From: Trema orientale
Taxonomy: Eukaryota > Streptophyta > Magnoliopsida > Rosales > Cannabaceae
Direction: 5' to 3'
Assembly (NCBI GenBank): GCA_002914845.1
Contig: JXTC01000210.1
Location: forward strand, 276,886-340,885
Length of the DNA: 64,000 nucleotides
In this document: piece by piece, positions 12,741 to 24,535 of the stretch
Layout of the letters: the number at the start of each line of letters is the position of its first letter
Numbering within the stretch: position 1 is the stretch's first letter
Position numbers and translations under genes: made by a program
Notes under the pieces: generated by a model
Databases searched by the model: none
Told to the model about the DNA's origin: nothing
Seen by the model: only the letters and a program-made list of their open reading frames with translations

Positions 12741-13158
12741 GAGTGAGTTAAGATTTGAAATTTAAAAGTTAAATTCAAATTAATAGATATTTGTAGAGAT
12801 TTAATTTGATTAAATCATCAACATATCTAATTTAAATCTTGTGAAGATTTTAATTAGTAAATATCTACATTATCCAATTTAAATTTAAATAGAAAGTTTA
12901 CATTTTATTTTAATGAGATTAAAATAATGATTTGAAAATGATGAGATAATTTCAAATTTTGAAAATCCAATTAGTGGGAGATATTTTAATTATGAGATAA
13001 TTAAATTTATAATTCAAAATTTAAATTCAAAAGTTGAATTCGAATTTTGAAATATTCAAGAAGATTTAATTTGGATCAAATCTTTTAATTAAATAAATTA
13101 GATTTTGTGAAAATCTTAATTATTTAAACTTGAATATTATCTCTCACAATTATTATTT

Positions 13159-13292
13159 ACAACTAGTATATCTCCTATATCTCTGTGAAAATTCTAAACT
13201 AGTCAAATTCCATTAGGAACAAAAAACAACTAGTATATCTCCTATATTTCTGTGAAAATTCTAAACTAATCAAATTTCATTAAGAACAAAAA
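13159..13292. repeat. 67-bp tandem duplication in the copia 3' region
   Basis: Two units (13159-13225 and 13226-13292), both starting ACAACTAGTATATCTCC, differ at five positions. They lie in the AT-rich 770-bp stretch between RNase H and the 3' LTR. Confidence 0.85.
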
Positions 13293-13519
13293 ATTCATAA
13301 ACATTACACAAATCACATAAATATTTCTTTTTTATGTTGAATTCTTGGTATTCCAATTAAAGCTAATTCAATTCTGTCTTCTCAGTCTCAAATCAAATTC
13401 CAAATCATGCAATTGTTGATTAGACAACCATAAGTGTGAAGAATAAATTGAAACTCAACATATATTGAAATAAAACTCAATTTGAATCACTACAAGAAAA
13501 AACTTGAATTCACCAGCTT

Positions 13520-13528
13520 GAGGAGGAG
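13520..13528 (+). other. polypurine tract
   Basis: GAGGAGGAG directly precedes the TGTTAG start of the 3' LTR, the expected site of plus-strand priming. Confidence 0.85.
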
Positions 13529-13787
13529 TGTTAGAATATTGGTAGATTATTCTCATTTATGGGGATAATAGTCATGGTTACAATATTGATTAGTTTCCTA
13601 TTTTATGTTTGGTACGTTGGATTTTTTAGAGTTAATTTTTTATTTGAATAGATGTCGTTGACCTTGTATAGCTGGTCATTAATTTCCTAGATTTGTATCA
13701 GTCATGTATATATAGGTGTTGTACGCTTCATTGTAATATATACTACTGAAAAATTCTAAGCTTTTATTTCTCTTATTTCCACAAATA
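13529..13787 (+). repeat. 3' LTR (259 bp)
   Basis: This is homologous end to end with 7899-8163. It is followed at 13788 by the CCTTT target duplication. Differences from the 5' LTR cluster in its first half and are mostly transitions. Confidence 0.93.
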
Positions 13788-13792
13788 CCTTT

Positions 13793-14375
13793 TTTGCCTC
13801 TTCTTCCTTATTTTTCTCTAAGACAGAAAGAATGTGCCTTAACCCTGCGAAAGAACAAAGAAAAAAATATCATATTAGAATATATATATACACACACACA
13901 AAGACATACATATAAATATTCTATATATACATAAAACCAGCAAGATAAACTAAGAACAAGCATCAAGAATGAAAATATGATATTGGTGCAAGAAGCCAAA
14001 CATGATCTAAGCATTGCAAACACCTAGATCTTTCCTGGGTTGTTCAAACCTACAAAAATCTAATGTCTATGTAAAAAAAACCAGCAAGGGATCATATTGA
14101 AGTATTTGGATAAATAAAATATGTGGAAACTTGTGAAAAATTTCTTTAGCAATTTTTGGCTCTATAATAAGAAACACATAAAGATAATTTACTTATCTTC
14201 TGATATGTTTGATCCTTTTGATCATGGGGTATGTATGAGACTTCTAGTTTCTCTATCATACAAAAAACTAATAGCAGTTAAAAAGAAGAAAAAGAAAGAA
14301 CTAAATACCAAACTAGACTGGATTGTTGGAATAGCATAGCGACATACTGCTTTGCAAATGACTCCTCTAGGACAA
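13793..14375. other. intergenic, simple repeats
   Basis: AT-rich sequence with a (TA)n(CA)n tract near 13880-13905. No gene is supported. Confidence 0.5.
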
Positions 14376-14731
14376 CTATGAACACTCAAACTTGTTCTGT
14401 GGTAGAGGACCAACATCTATCACAACAATGTTCAGACCTTTTTCTCCATCATAACCTGAAAAGTATCACAGCATAATAAGATTAGAATGAATATCTAACA
14501 AATCCAGTAAAAAGAAAGAATAACAATAAAAACATATACCATTAACAAATGAAAATGTATACCACATGGATAAAATACTTCATCTGGGACATTGAGGGAA
14601 ATTTAAAAATGGTTTGATAACAATGAAAATATATACCATTAATAGTACGCCCAGTTCCTTTTCTATTCATGAAAAAACAGTTTGGAGGGACTGGAAGTTC
14701 TACCTTCACCATCAGGTGGTACCACCAGAGG
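14376..14731 (-). CDS. two terminal exons of an unidentified gene (possible remnant)
   Basis: On the minus strand, 14731-14637 and 14455-14376 look like consecutive exons. The first follows CCCCAG and ends AATG before GTATAT; the second follows TTTTCAG and runs in phase to a TAG. The joined frame has no internal stop over 57 codons and includes VELPVPPNCFFMNRKG and, after the join, EKGLNIVVIDVGPLPQ. I do not recognise the product. Support is the matching splice signals and phase, and protein-like composition against the A/T background. No upstream exon was found with confidence, so it may be a gene fragment. A chance match is possible. Confidence 0.4.
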
Positions 14732-17538
14732 CTGGGGAGTTAAAGATGGGAGTCCACCTTCTTCCTTATAATTCTCTACATTTTCCATCATAGCTAAAAG
14801 AAACTGATCTGATTCATAATAGATCGATAGATTATAGAGAAACTATTCAAACAGACTTGAGCAAAAACAAAGAAATTCGAATGAAAAATCACCACCCCTT
14901 AAACTTAATGCCAAAATTTTATACCAAGAGTATCAAAGCAAAACCAGAACTCAAAATCCATCTTTATATCACATATCTCAAACAACAACAACACCCCCCC
15001 CCCAAAAAAAGAAAAAAGAGAGAAAAAATCTAAATCAAGGAGAGAAAGAACAAACTAAAGAAACTACTAATTAATGAAATAACCAATTTAAAGTTAGTCC
15101 ACCACACGAATATCCTTGTCACATTCCAATGCTCCGTTAATTGCAACAATCTGAAGAGCTCAGGCAAAACTGTCTTACTCAAAAAGAAAAAGCAGGTCTT
15201 TAAAAAATCCAAAACATGTGACATACATGTTTGGGCTTTGTTTCACTTTCAACTCATAGGGAACAGTAGTTTTTATTTAATATCTTTGATTAAAAATGAT
15301 CAATTAAAATTCTATTACCTCAACTATTCCTGTAACATTGAAGTGTTGGGTTTCATATGTCAATGGCAATTACATGCAATTACAAAAATAAGCTGATTGA
15401 GTTACATGCAATTAACAATTTGAAGCACAAAAATGTTGGCTCAAGAAACAAAATCAACGCCGGCCACATCACCAACAAAAAGACCGACCAATGACATACA
15501 TCAAAGTTCAGTCATGAAAAGCATGCTCCTACCTAAACTTTTTCAATTCAAGTTTAAATTCTGATATCAGTGACTGTATCTAGACTTGGTCCATAGGCAG
15601 AAAAATCATATTACGAATCTACATACAAAGTAGAATAGGTTATAGAAACTAAACCTATTATTACCATCTTAGAAGATCCCAAAAGCACAGCTCAAACTGT
15701 CTTAATTTCTTGATCTACTTTTCTTGTCACTTTTCTCCTCTCTTTTAAAATTCAAAAATGCGGATTTTGGCACTTGAGGACTCATTTATAGGTGATAAAC
15801 CACCATAGAATGAGAAGTTAGAATGTATGTTTCTTTTTAATAAAAGAAGCATACATTTCATTAATGCATATTACTCATGTTTTGCATTGTGTAAAAGGAA
15901 AGCCTTTTTGCGAAACAATTCCAAATAATCCTTGAAAAACCAAGAGCAACAAGCCAAAAAAAGTAAAAATGTTTCTTTAAAGTGAACAAGATCAAATGAA
16001 AGTGAAGTACTACTATTCCCTATGAGTTATATATGTTGATTGTTAGACATGAAAAACTGAAATAGGAAAAGTAGTTACCTGCCCACGTATTTTCTTCTTC
16101 CATTGAGTACCTTTATGAATAATCCTTCACCTACAAGTTTGATTACAATTACATGCTAATCTTCCACCACCCATCGTTTGACTTCACCAGTTCCACTATC
16201 GATATCTTATCCCAAAAAAGCCAAACAAATGATACAATTAATAAAATAAGTAGAAAGAGAATGCACCCAACATCTAAGCCACATTAATATCAAGGTTCAG
16301 CTTGTGTCAATTCTTTGATGCATACATTCACAAACATATTGTAGAAATTTGAGAGGAAAAATTATTGTTTTTTATATTTCTTAATCTCAGAGTACAAGGC
16401 AGCCACACCTATATAGGAATTACAGAACAATCCTCTGCGTATTCCTTATGATAGGCAATTGGATGGAGAGATTTTCTCACTCTCAACATGTAAAATATTA
16501 AGATAATATAATTCTAAGTAACCAGGCAATAACAACCGTAATCTCGATTTATTTGGAAACTAATCAAATTAAATAAAAAAATAGTAAAAGATATAAATTC
16601 CTACCAAATAGGGATCCAATTTCCACACATATGATCTACATAATGTATTACAATAAAAGACAGAGCGAAATAAAATAACTTAGATGCAAGAAAGAAAGAA
16701 AATAAGTGTTCAAACTAACCAGTATTCAGCATTCTTAATTGAAACTAACCCAAATTTTATGAAGACATTTGAAACCAGATGCAAAATAGATAGCTAAAGT
16801 CCTGTGAGATAGAAGATGGAAATTACCACCATCAATATCACTTCCATAAATATGATATTGAATGAATTAAAAAATCTCGACTATCAACTAGAGGAATAAT
16901 TTTAGGCTAATAAGATAGAAAATTTTTAGAGTGGATTAGTTACGGTTAAATCGGAAACTCTAAGTTTATTCTTATTTATTTAAATCTCGTTTATTTTTCG
17001 CTCTTGTTTAATTTTTCATTCTCGTTATTTTAATTTTATTTAGTCTTTAATTAAATTTTTTTTAGTCGTTTAATTCAAATTAAATTAGAGTTAGAAAATT
17101 TCGGTAATTAGTAAATCATTCGTCCTTGTGGGAACGATACTCATATTCATTCTATATTACTTGTTACGATTTTCTGCGCTTGCAAATTACACAACACCTA
17201 TGTCCTAAAATATCATACAAGGACCATAAATAACCAACTATTATCCACATCTCCATAGTCCCAAAAAAGAAAAAGCTACTAAAGTGTTTGCAAAGACTAC
17301 TACTAGACAACAAGCTCAACTTTAGGAAAACAAGACTTTCGTGTATACATAAATATAAATATGAATACATATATACATACATACACACGATGCATATATA
17401 TTCTTGTTGATAACAGTTCTTAAGAAAGGAGAAAATAGGCTTGAATTTCAAAGGAAAAGTAAAATCAAACATAATACAAAGGACACAAATATAGTACAAA
17501 AAAGAAAGGACACTCACAAAAAAGAATGAAGTCCATAC
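14732..17538. other. gene-poor AT-rich stretch
   Basis: No complete gene was seen. On the minus strand a short protein-like stretch (PELFRLLQLTEHWNVTR, near 15110-15170) could be another exon of the unidentified gene, but I could not join it. Confidence 0.4.
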
Positions 17539-17625
17539 CTTATTTTCCATTATGAAATTCGACGAACCAATACCGGGTCTAGTTTCCGCATCATCTAGAA
17601 CATCATCATGTAGAAGGCTTGCCAC
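17539..17625 (-). pseudogene. exon of a trans-polyprenyl (solanesyl) diphosphate synthase
   Basis: An 87-bp phase-0 exon is bounded by CTTAG on its 5' side and a GTATGG donor on its 3' side. It encodes 29 residues with the first aspartate-rich motif of chain-elongating prenyltransferases, LLHDDVLDDAETR, matching the equivalent exon of plant solanesyl diphosphate synthases, which make the side chain of ubiquinone or plastoquinone. Two points suggest decay. The arginine pair after the motif is RP instead of RR, and the usually invariant SLNFVMGNK reads SSNFIMENK. No other exon of the enzyme was found within about 4 kb on either side. I read it as a gene fragment or pseudogene; a live gene with very long introns is not excluded. 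Confidence 0.72.
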
Positions 17626-18377
17626 CTAAGACAAAAACATAGGTATATTAACATAGTAATATGAAAAGATTTTCCTTCAAAGCGAAAACAGATCAAGCTT
17701 TCAAATGGAAATTGGAAAGATCACAGGATGATCACTTCTGGCTTTACCAAGTGCCTAAACTTATGGTTCACATACAGCATCATAAGAAAAGCTTTCTAAT
17801 ATCATTTCTTTTGGCCATTTTCAGTACATAAGGACAAAGTACGCTGAATATGTGCTATGTGCAAAATTACATCTCATTTTTCAACCACTTCATAAATCAA
17901 TGGGAGATATTTAAGTCGAACATGCTATCACATGCTTAAATAAATTACCATGCCATAAGTGCAGTATTGTTCAAGGTCAACCTTGTTTGGCTGAATCTTC
18001 ACAGTTCACAATTTTGCATTTTATGTATAATTCTCCCAGTTGCTCAAAATACTTTCACATTGTCAACAGCATTTCACACATAAATTAAAGCTGATGAGAG
18101 AATTAGAGAGCCAATAAGAAAGAGGAGAGATTTAGTGTATTGGTAGAATTGCTACAATTGACAAAACGAGAAAACATATGAACATTACGCAAGATAACGA
18201 GTACATTCGGAACCAAAAGAGGACCTTATGAAATAGAAGGAACTTTAAAATTTGACAAAATGAGATCTAAAATCATGAATATACAGTAAGTTAACGAAAA
18301 TTGGCTGAAACAATGGTGGGAACGGACAAAGGGATTACAACATAATGGAAAACAAGATAGCGGGAAGAAAAAAAAAA
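17626..18377. other. gene-free stretch
   Basis: AT-rich DNA between the prenyltransferase exon and a foldback MITE. No matching upstream exon was found. Confidence 0.4.
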
Positions 18378-19185
18378 GGAAATTATCACTAAAATACCCT
18401 TTGTTTTGAAAAAATATGAAAAACAAATCTTGTGTTTTTGGAAATTCAAAATAAGTACTTTCTATTTAACGAAAATTATCATTAAAATACCATCTATTTT
18501 AAAAAAATGTGGAAAAAATCCTTATTATTGAAAATTCAAAATAAATACTTTCTGTTTGAATTATCATATCATTTGCTACCTTTGACCAATCAAAGGCTTC
18601 AAAACAATTAGTAAAATTAATATTTTACCCTTATTATATTAATTTAAGGCATACACCACACTTGAAAATAAAGGAATATAGAATATATATAATCTAAAAA
18701 AAAATCTTCTCTCCATAGTTGCAGCACAAGTCTAAAAAGGAAAAAAAAAATCTAAAATTTTTGGAAATTTTTTCACTTTCGAAATTTTCAAAAATTTTAG
18801 ATTTCATTTTTCTTTTCTAGATTTGTGCAATAATGGAGAGAAGATTTTTTTTTTTTTTTGAGGCTTTAGACCATGTTATTTTCTCTCCCTTCATTTTCAA
18901 GTGTGGTGTGTTTCTTAAAATAATATAATATCGTAAAATATTAATTTTACTAATTTTTTTGAAGCCTTTGACCAGTCAAAAGTAGCAAATAATATGATAA
19001 TTCAAATAGAACGTATTTATTTTGAATTTTTAATAATACAAGAGTTTTTTTTCATATTTTTTAAAATATGGGATATTTTAGTGATAATTTTCGTTAAATA
19101 GAAGATACTTATTTTAAATTTCCTAAAACACAAGGTTTTTTTTTCATATTTTTTTAAAACAGAGGATATTTTAGTGATAATTTCC
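18378..19185. mobile_element. foldback MITE, family A copy 1 (808 bp)
   Basis: The ends are inverted copies of each other: GGAAATTATCACTAAAATA at the left and its complement at the right. The arms extend about 350 bp inward to a centre where the complementary halves TCTAAAATTTTTGGAAA and TTTCAAAAATTTTAGA nearly meet. Each arm is itself built of two direct copies of a unit of about 105 bp. It has no coding capacity. The flanks are A-runs, so the target duplication cannot be defined here. A sister copy at 48837-49648 shows one. Confidence 0.85.
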
Positions 19186-19762
19186 TAAAAAAATCTAAAA
19201 TTAAGACCAACGGACAAAAAAGTTAATTTGTTAACTATGAACCTGATCCCATAACAGGTATTAACACGAATAATTCCACAAATATTTTTAATAAAAATAA
19301 TACGTTTACTTACTCAAAAAAAAAAAAAAAATCATACACAGGATAGTAATTAAAAAGGTTGATTATGTAATGTTACAGAACTTAGGACTCCATACTGATT
19401 GTTCTCAATCTCCACACAGTACTTGCACAGTAAATTGTAAGGACCATTAAACCCATAGTTACGAGAGAATATTGTATTCACAAAACCCATAATCACAATT
19501 GTTGATAAAGATTTTAAAAAGCCCCAGAAATCACGAAGACCAAAAATAAAAGGCAGATTTTTTACTGAAAATAATGCATGTAAGGGGAAAAGATCAAAAG
19601 TGGAACCCTGAAGCCACAACATTTGAATCAAAACAAAGATTGTTGAATTCGAACCGAAACGACAAGAACTAGAAAGAATCAAACGCCAAAATTAGACAAA
19701 TACACATACTATACCACAAAGAAAATTGTTCCAAAAAAAAAAAAGATCAAGTATAGGAGTGT
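19186..19762. other. gene-free stretch
   Basis: AT-rich. A 110-codon minus-strand frame at 19350-19682 has no recognised domain and was not accepted as a gene. Confidence 0.4.
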
Positions 19763-19770
19763 GCCGTATC

Positions 19771-20623
19771 CAGTGGCAGAGCCACATAGGGTCTAGGGGG
19801 GCAATTGCCCCTCTTGATTTTTTTGAAAAAAAAATCAGCATGTAACATTTTTATAAGAAAATTATTTTACTTCCTCTTAATTTATGAAATCTTATATTTA
19901 TCCCCCCTAAAATTTGGGATTTTCTCTATTAGTAAAGCTCATTTTATAATTATGAAGCTCATTTCAATAGTTTCTCTTAAATATTAAATAAAGCTCATTA
20001 CTCGTCTTTTAAAGTATGTGATGCAGCCTATAAACAAAATAATTAGAAAATTGACTTAGCCTAGTTTTATATATATAGTATATAATGTTTGTCAGAGAAC
20101 AACTACATAATGTTTATTAGTGAATAAGTCCTTTGGACTTTGTGAGGATATGAGGATTATGAATATGGGTCGGATTGTATGTAGGAAATTTAAAAGTGTG
20201 TCTATATCTGAACTAAGTGTTATAAAAAGATTAGAGGGCTCGTATTTGATGCCTTTAATTAAACCACCAAGTACCAACTTGACTTTACCTGTTGCTATTG
20301 CAACTATAGAGAGAGTATTTTCTGTCATGAATATTGTGAAGAATCAACTACGTAACCGAATGGGAGATCATTGGATAAATAACAATTTAGTTGTTTATAT
20401 TGAGAAAGAAATTTCTGATAAGATTGATAAGCTATTATACAACTATTTCAGACCATGAGACATCACCGAGAGCAACTGTAATACATTTATGGACTTGTTT
20501 AAGAATAGTACAAATTTTCAAATTTATTTTTTTAAGGAGAAATTTCTAGTTTTTTTGTACTATATTACAATGAGGTAATTTTTTTTTTGTCCCTCCTGGA
20601 TTAAATTCCTGGCTCTGCCCCTG
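19771..20623. mobile_element. internally deleted hAT transposon (853 bp)
   Basis: The ends are inverted: CAGTGGCAGAGCCA at 19771 and, on the other strand, CAGGGGCAGAGCCA ending at 20623. The flanking 8-mers GCCGTATC (19763-19770) and GCCGTGTT (20624-20631) match at 6 of 8, with both differences transitions, as expected for an aged 8-bp hAT duplication. Inside, only the 3' end of a transposase gene is left. Confidence 0.88.
20120..20458 (+). pseudogene. hAT transposase C-terminal (dimerisation) fragment
   Basis: The open stretch ends with sequence typical of the hAT C-terminal dimerisation domain: LPVAIATIERVFSVMNIVKN and RNRMGDHWINNNLVVYIEKE. The N-terminal zinc finger and the catalytic region are absent, so the element depends on transposase made elsewhere. 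The stop at 20456-20458 looks original. Confidence 0.9.
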
Positions 20624-21793
20624 GCCGTGTTTGAGGAGAGGCAAAGTCACGATTCGAAGGCTGAGACGGCGATGGAGATGACAACTTTGGTGACCGAAGG
20701 AGAATTGTCGGAGGCAAAATCCAGCGGAGGTTGCTGGAGAGAGCCAGCGAGAGACTCTCTCAACTTTGATGACCACAGGAGAATTGTCGGAGGAGGCGGA
20801 ATCCGGGCAGAGGTTGTTGAAGAGAACCGGCGAGAGACTTTTTTTCTACTTTTCTCTACTCGGAAAAAAAATAAAAAAGAAAAAATCCTCTCTCTCTCGA
20901 CCTAAGGTCAGAGGAGGCAGAATCCAGGCGGAGGTTGCCAGAGAGAACCATCGAGAGACTTTCTCTCTCTTTTCTCTACTCTGCTAGGAAAAAAAAAAAA
21001 AAAACCATATCTCTCTCTCAATATTTGAAGTACATATATAGAATAGAAAAGAGCCGTTACAATAGTGAATGTATAGTGAAACATTTTTCTGATTGGAACG
21101 AAAGTTGGGCTCCATTTATCACCAGATGAAGCATTTTAACCAACTTTTTTGTATTTAATATATAAATGAAATATAAAATTCGGAATCCTTTTTACTTGTA
21201 ATTTTGTAAGATTAATTGTACTTTTTCCTCGTTTAATTTTTTTCTCTCCAATAATTTTTTAGTATTATCAATTTTGGTACTATTTTAGATCTTAAGTTAA
21301 AATATATGACAAATTATAACTCATTAAAAAAATAGACCTTTTATTGATGAAAGCTCTGAAAATCTGAAGTTACCCCACATTCTTACCATTCAATAAACAT
21401 CTGACCCTATCAAAATTTCAACCAAGTTAGAATAACAAAAAAAGAAAAAAAAAAAACCTCAGGTCTATGATCGACCATGGTCAAAAACAAATTCAATTCC
21501 GGTCAAAAAATCATATTCGGTTTATAATATTCGAAAAACTATATCTGTCTTCAAATTTTATAGTGTCATAGACCTCCTCCTTCTCGAATGCCAAAATAGA
21601 GAAAGGATTACGAAGCACACTACATTAAAATAGAGACAATAGAGTTCTAAATTACAAGTAAAATTTTTATAAGATGGTTGTAAAAAAAAAAATTCCAAAA
21701 AATTGGAAGTAAAACCCAAATAAGAAAATTTTTGTTTTTATATTTTGTTAATGCCAGAATTACCCTTGATACACACTCACTAGTTATTCTCAC
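20624..21793. repeat. GC-richer repeats then AT-rich DNA
   Basis: From 20710 to 20965 a unit beginning GGAGGC.GAATCC, then GGAGGTTG and GAGAGACT, occurs three times (starts near 20710, 20792 and 20913). Short frames cross it but show no domain. The remainder to 21793 is AT-rich with nothing recognised. Confidence 0.55.
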
Positions 21794-21994
21794 GGATACT
21801 ACTAGATGTACCAAAATTTGTACCAAATTTTTAATATAAACACATATGGCATTTGAGTTGCACTATTCAATTAGTATATTAAAACTTACTGCAAATATAT
21901 TAATCATATTCACCAATTGAATATTACCAACTCACATAACACATTTGTTGGTATTAAAAATCTGGTAAAAATTTTGGTACACATATCTTTATCC
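21794..21994. mobile_element. Mutator-type MITE (201 bp)
   Basis: Inverted ends of about 70 bp (GGATACTACTAGATGTACC and, on the other strand, GGATAAAGATATGTGTACC, continuing into AAAATTT.TACCA) are flanked by a perfect 9-bp duplication, TATTCTCAC at 21785-21793 and 21995-22003. A 9-bp duplication is the mark of Mutator-like elements. It has no coding capacity. Confidence 0.9.
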
Positions 21995-22451
21995 TATTCT
22001 CACTTCAGACTCTCTCCAAACACCAACGAACCACACTCACTCAACTTCACTGCTCACTTTTATGTTCGCAGACTCTTTCTCTTAACGTGAAGAAACACCA
22101 TTGAAGACAGAGATATAAAATAAGAGCAAGGGGGGATCGAATCTAGGGAAGCATTTGGGTATTTTATTTTGAATTTAGATATATATATATATATATATAT
22201 AATATGGATTAAGAGTTAAAACATAGCTGAATTGGGAATTGGTATGCACACCATGTGTTTGATGTTTTGTTTTCTTGTATTATATCTTCTTTGAAAAAAA
22301 AATAAAGAAAAACAAATAGAACCTCAATGATCTGGAGAAAGAACTTAACTTTCTGAAGAACGCTTTTGAAGCAACGAGTCTTTCCTTCTTTATTCTTCTT
22401 TTGATTACTATAATTTTTTTGTTGTCTATATTATTCTAATTAAGACGTTTG

Positions 22452-23102
22452 NNNNNNNNNNNNNNNNNNNNNNNNNNNNNNNNNNNNNNNNNNNNNNNNN
22501 NNNNNNNNNNNNNNNNNNNNNNNNNNNNNNNNNNNNNNNNNNNNNNNNNNNNNNNNNNNNNNNNNNNNNNNNNNNNNNNNNNNNNNNNNNNNNNNNNNNN
22601 NNNNNNNNNNNNNNNNNNNNNNNNNNNNNNNNNNNNNNNNNNNNNNNNNNNNNNNNNNNNNNNNNNNNNNNNNNNNNNNNNNNNNNNNNNNNNNNNNNNN
22701 NNNNNNNNNNNNNNNNNNNNNNNNNNNNNNNNNNNNNNNNNNNNNNNNNNNNNNNNNNNNNNNNNNNNNNNNNNNNNNNNNNNNNNNNNNNNNNNNNNNN
22801 NNNNNNNNNNNNNNNNNNNNNNNNNNNNNNNNNNNNNNNNNNNNNNNNNNNNNNNNNNNNNNNNNNNNNNNNNNNNNNNNNNNNNNNNNNNNNNNNNNNN
22901 NNNNNNNNNNNNNNNNNNNNNNNNNNNNNNNNNNNNNNNNNNNNNNNNNNNNNNNNNNNNNNNNNNNNNNNNNNNNNNNNNNNNNNNNNNNNNNNNNNNN
23001 NNNNNNNNNNNNNNNNNNNNNNNNNNNNNNNNNNNNNNNNNNNNNNNNNNNNNNNNNNNNNNNNNNNNNNNNNNNNNNNNNNNNNNNNNNNNNNNNNNNN
23101 NN
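22452..23102. other. assembly gap (651 N)
   Basis: Unsequenced. The right flank (23103-23260) is a degenerate short tandem repeat of TAAATGAATTATATA type, which may explain why assembly failed. Confidence 0.95.
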
Positions 23103-23631
23103 AATTATATACTTCAGTAAATTAATTACTATAGTAAATGAATTATATATAGTAATAAATTAAATATACACAATGGTAAATGAATTATATACAGCGATAA
23201 ATTAATTTTATAGTATAGTAAATGAATTGTGTATGCTGGTAAATTAATTATATACATGAATATGTCAAATTAACCTACATAGAAGTATAATGGTAAACTC
23301 AAATTATTACAACTTAAAAAAATGATATAGAAGTTAATAAAATAAAAAAAAAGATATTCATTAACACATAGTTTAGAAAAAAGACATATGGTGTAGTTTC
23401 CTTTTATTTTTCAAAGCTTAAAAGAAAAAGAAAACAGAAAGGACAAATAATAATTAATGAATTAAAGATAATAAAGAAAAAAGAAGAGAGAATGGACCTT
23501 GATACACTTGTCAGGAAAAAAAAATATCGTAAAACTACTAAACTAGCCTTAGTCTAGTAAAGACATTATTATATATATTTAAAGTTGAGGAATAAATCAC
23601 TATAGATGAACAGTGACACGCCTCTTGGGTT

Positions 23632-24030
23632 TTTTTTTTTTTTTAAACTGCTCTTTTAAGGCTCTGCAATTACGCTTATGCCCTTGAATTTCTGCCTATA
23701 GCCTCCGTGTGGGTGTGGGTTTTGAGTCTTTTTAGTTTTAGTATTTGTGATTTTACTGAAAGGCCCTCGGATGGATGCTTGGCTGAAGTGATTTCGATGG
23801 GGGTTATTCGACATTTGATAGGGTTTTCACCCTTCGGTTGCTTCGCCTGATGCTCTTCACTCTCTTTCTTCTCGAATGGTCTCCTTCTCTCTTCTCTCTT
23901 CTCTCTAAACTAGATGCTCTTTTCTTCCTCTTTCATGAAATATTTTCTTTTTCTCTTTGTCTTGGTTTAGTTATTGTCTTTTTTGATCGTCCTTCTCTTT
24001 GTTTTTCTATTGGATCTGTTATAAACTATA
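23632..24030 (+). repeat. Helitron leader direct repeat, copy 1
   Basis: It starts CCTCTTGGG plus a T-run, then AAGGCTCTGCAATTACGCTTATGCCC, shares the order of motifs ending TGATGCTCTTCACTC with 26345-26740, and is not coding. This is a gapped direct repeat about 2.7 kb apart in the element's 5' leader. Confidence 0.8.
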
Positions 24031-24200
24031 AATTTTAATCCCTTTCTTCTAGTGCTGCTTCTCGGTCCTCTTCAATTTGGGGGTGTTTTCTTTCCCCCCC
24101 CCCCCCTTCTTCGTGCCGTTCATCTTTTGTTCCTTCGCTTTTGGTTCTTTTTTTCCAGTTTTTGTTTTTGAGTCTTTGGTTTATTGATGTAGATCTAGTG

Positions 24201-24535
24201 GATCTTATTCTCAGTGTGGTGTTTACCTCTTTTTGTCTGGTATGTTTTCATCTCATAATTATATTTTGCATAATTATTTTTTCTCTTTGATGTTATCTCT
24301 GCTATGGATTATTGTTCTGTTATGTTCTTGCTCCTCTGGATTTTGTTGCGTATTTTGCTCCTCAAGATCTTATTGTGGGTATGCTGTTCTCCTCTTTTTG
24401 TCTGGTATTTTTTTATCCTGTAATTTTATTTTGTATAATTATTTCTTCTGTGTGATATTGTCTTTGTTATGAATCATTATTTTCTTGCATTCTTGCTCCT
24501 CTGGATCTTATGGTTGGTGTGGTGCTCTCCTAGAT
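24201..24535 (+). repeat. degenerate tandem repeat in the Helitron leader
   Basis: Units starting GATCTTAT followed by CTCTTTTTGTCTGGTAT and TTGCTCCTCTGG occur at 24201, 24366 and (partial) 24504. The T-rich sequence creates hydrophobic-looking frames that are not genes. Confidence 0.65.

Larger units (their letters stand above)
7899..13787 (+). mobile_element. complete but degenerate Ty1/copia retrotransposon
   Basis: Both LTRs, a primer-binding site, a polypurine tract and a 5-bp target duplication (CCTTT at 7894-7898 and 13788-13792) frame this 5.9-kb element. Inside are remnants of gag, protease, integrase, RT and RNase H in copia order, broken by many stops and frameshifts. The two LTRs differ at about 25 positions by eye over about 255 aligned bases, roughly 10%, so this is an old insertion. 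It is a different family from the element at 1-4693. Confidence 0.95.

Noticed and set aside
19350-19682. 110-codon minus-strand frame near the prenyltransferase exon, possible first exon
   Set aside because: It does not resemble the N-terminus of that enzyme and lacks a matching donor I could defend.
20627-21129. Frames across a GC-rich repeat
   Set aside because: They read the same threefold repeat in different frames, unlike a conserved protein.
22449-23120. 223-codon open frame
   Set aside because: It consists almost entirely of N from an assembly gap.
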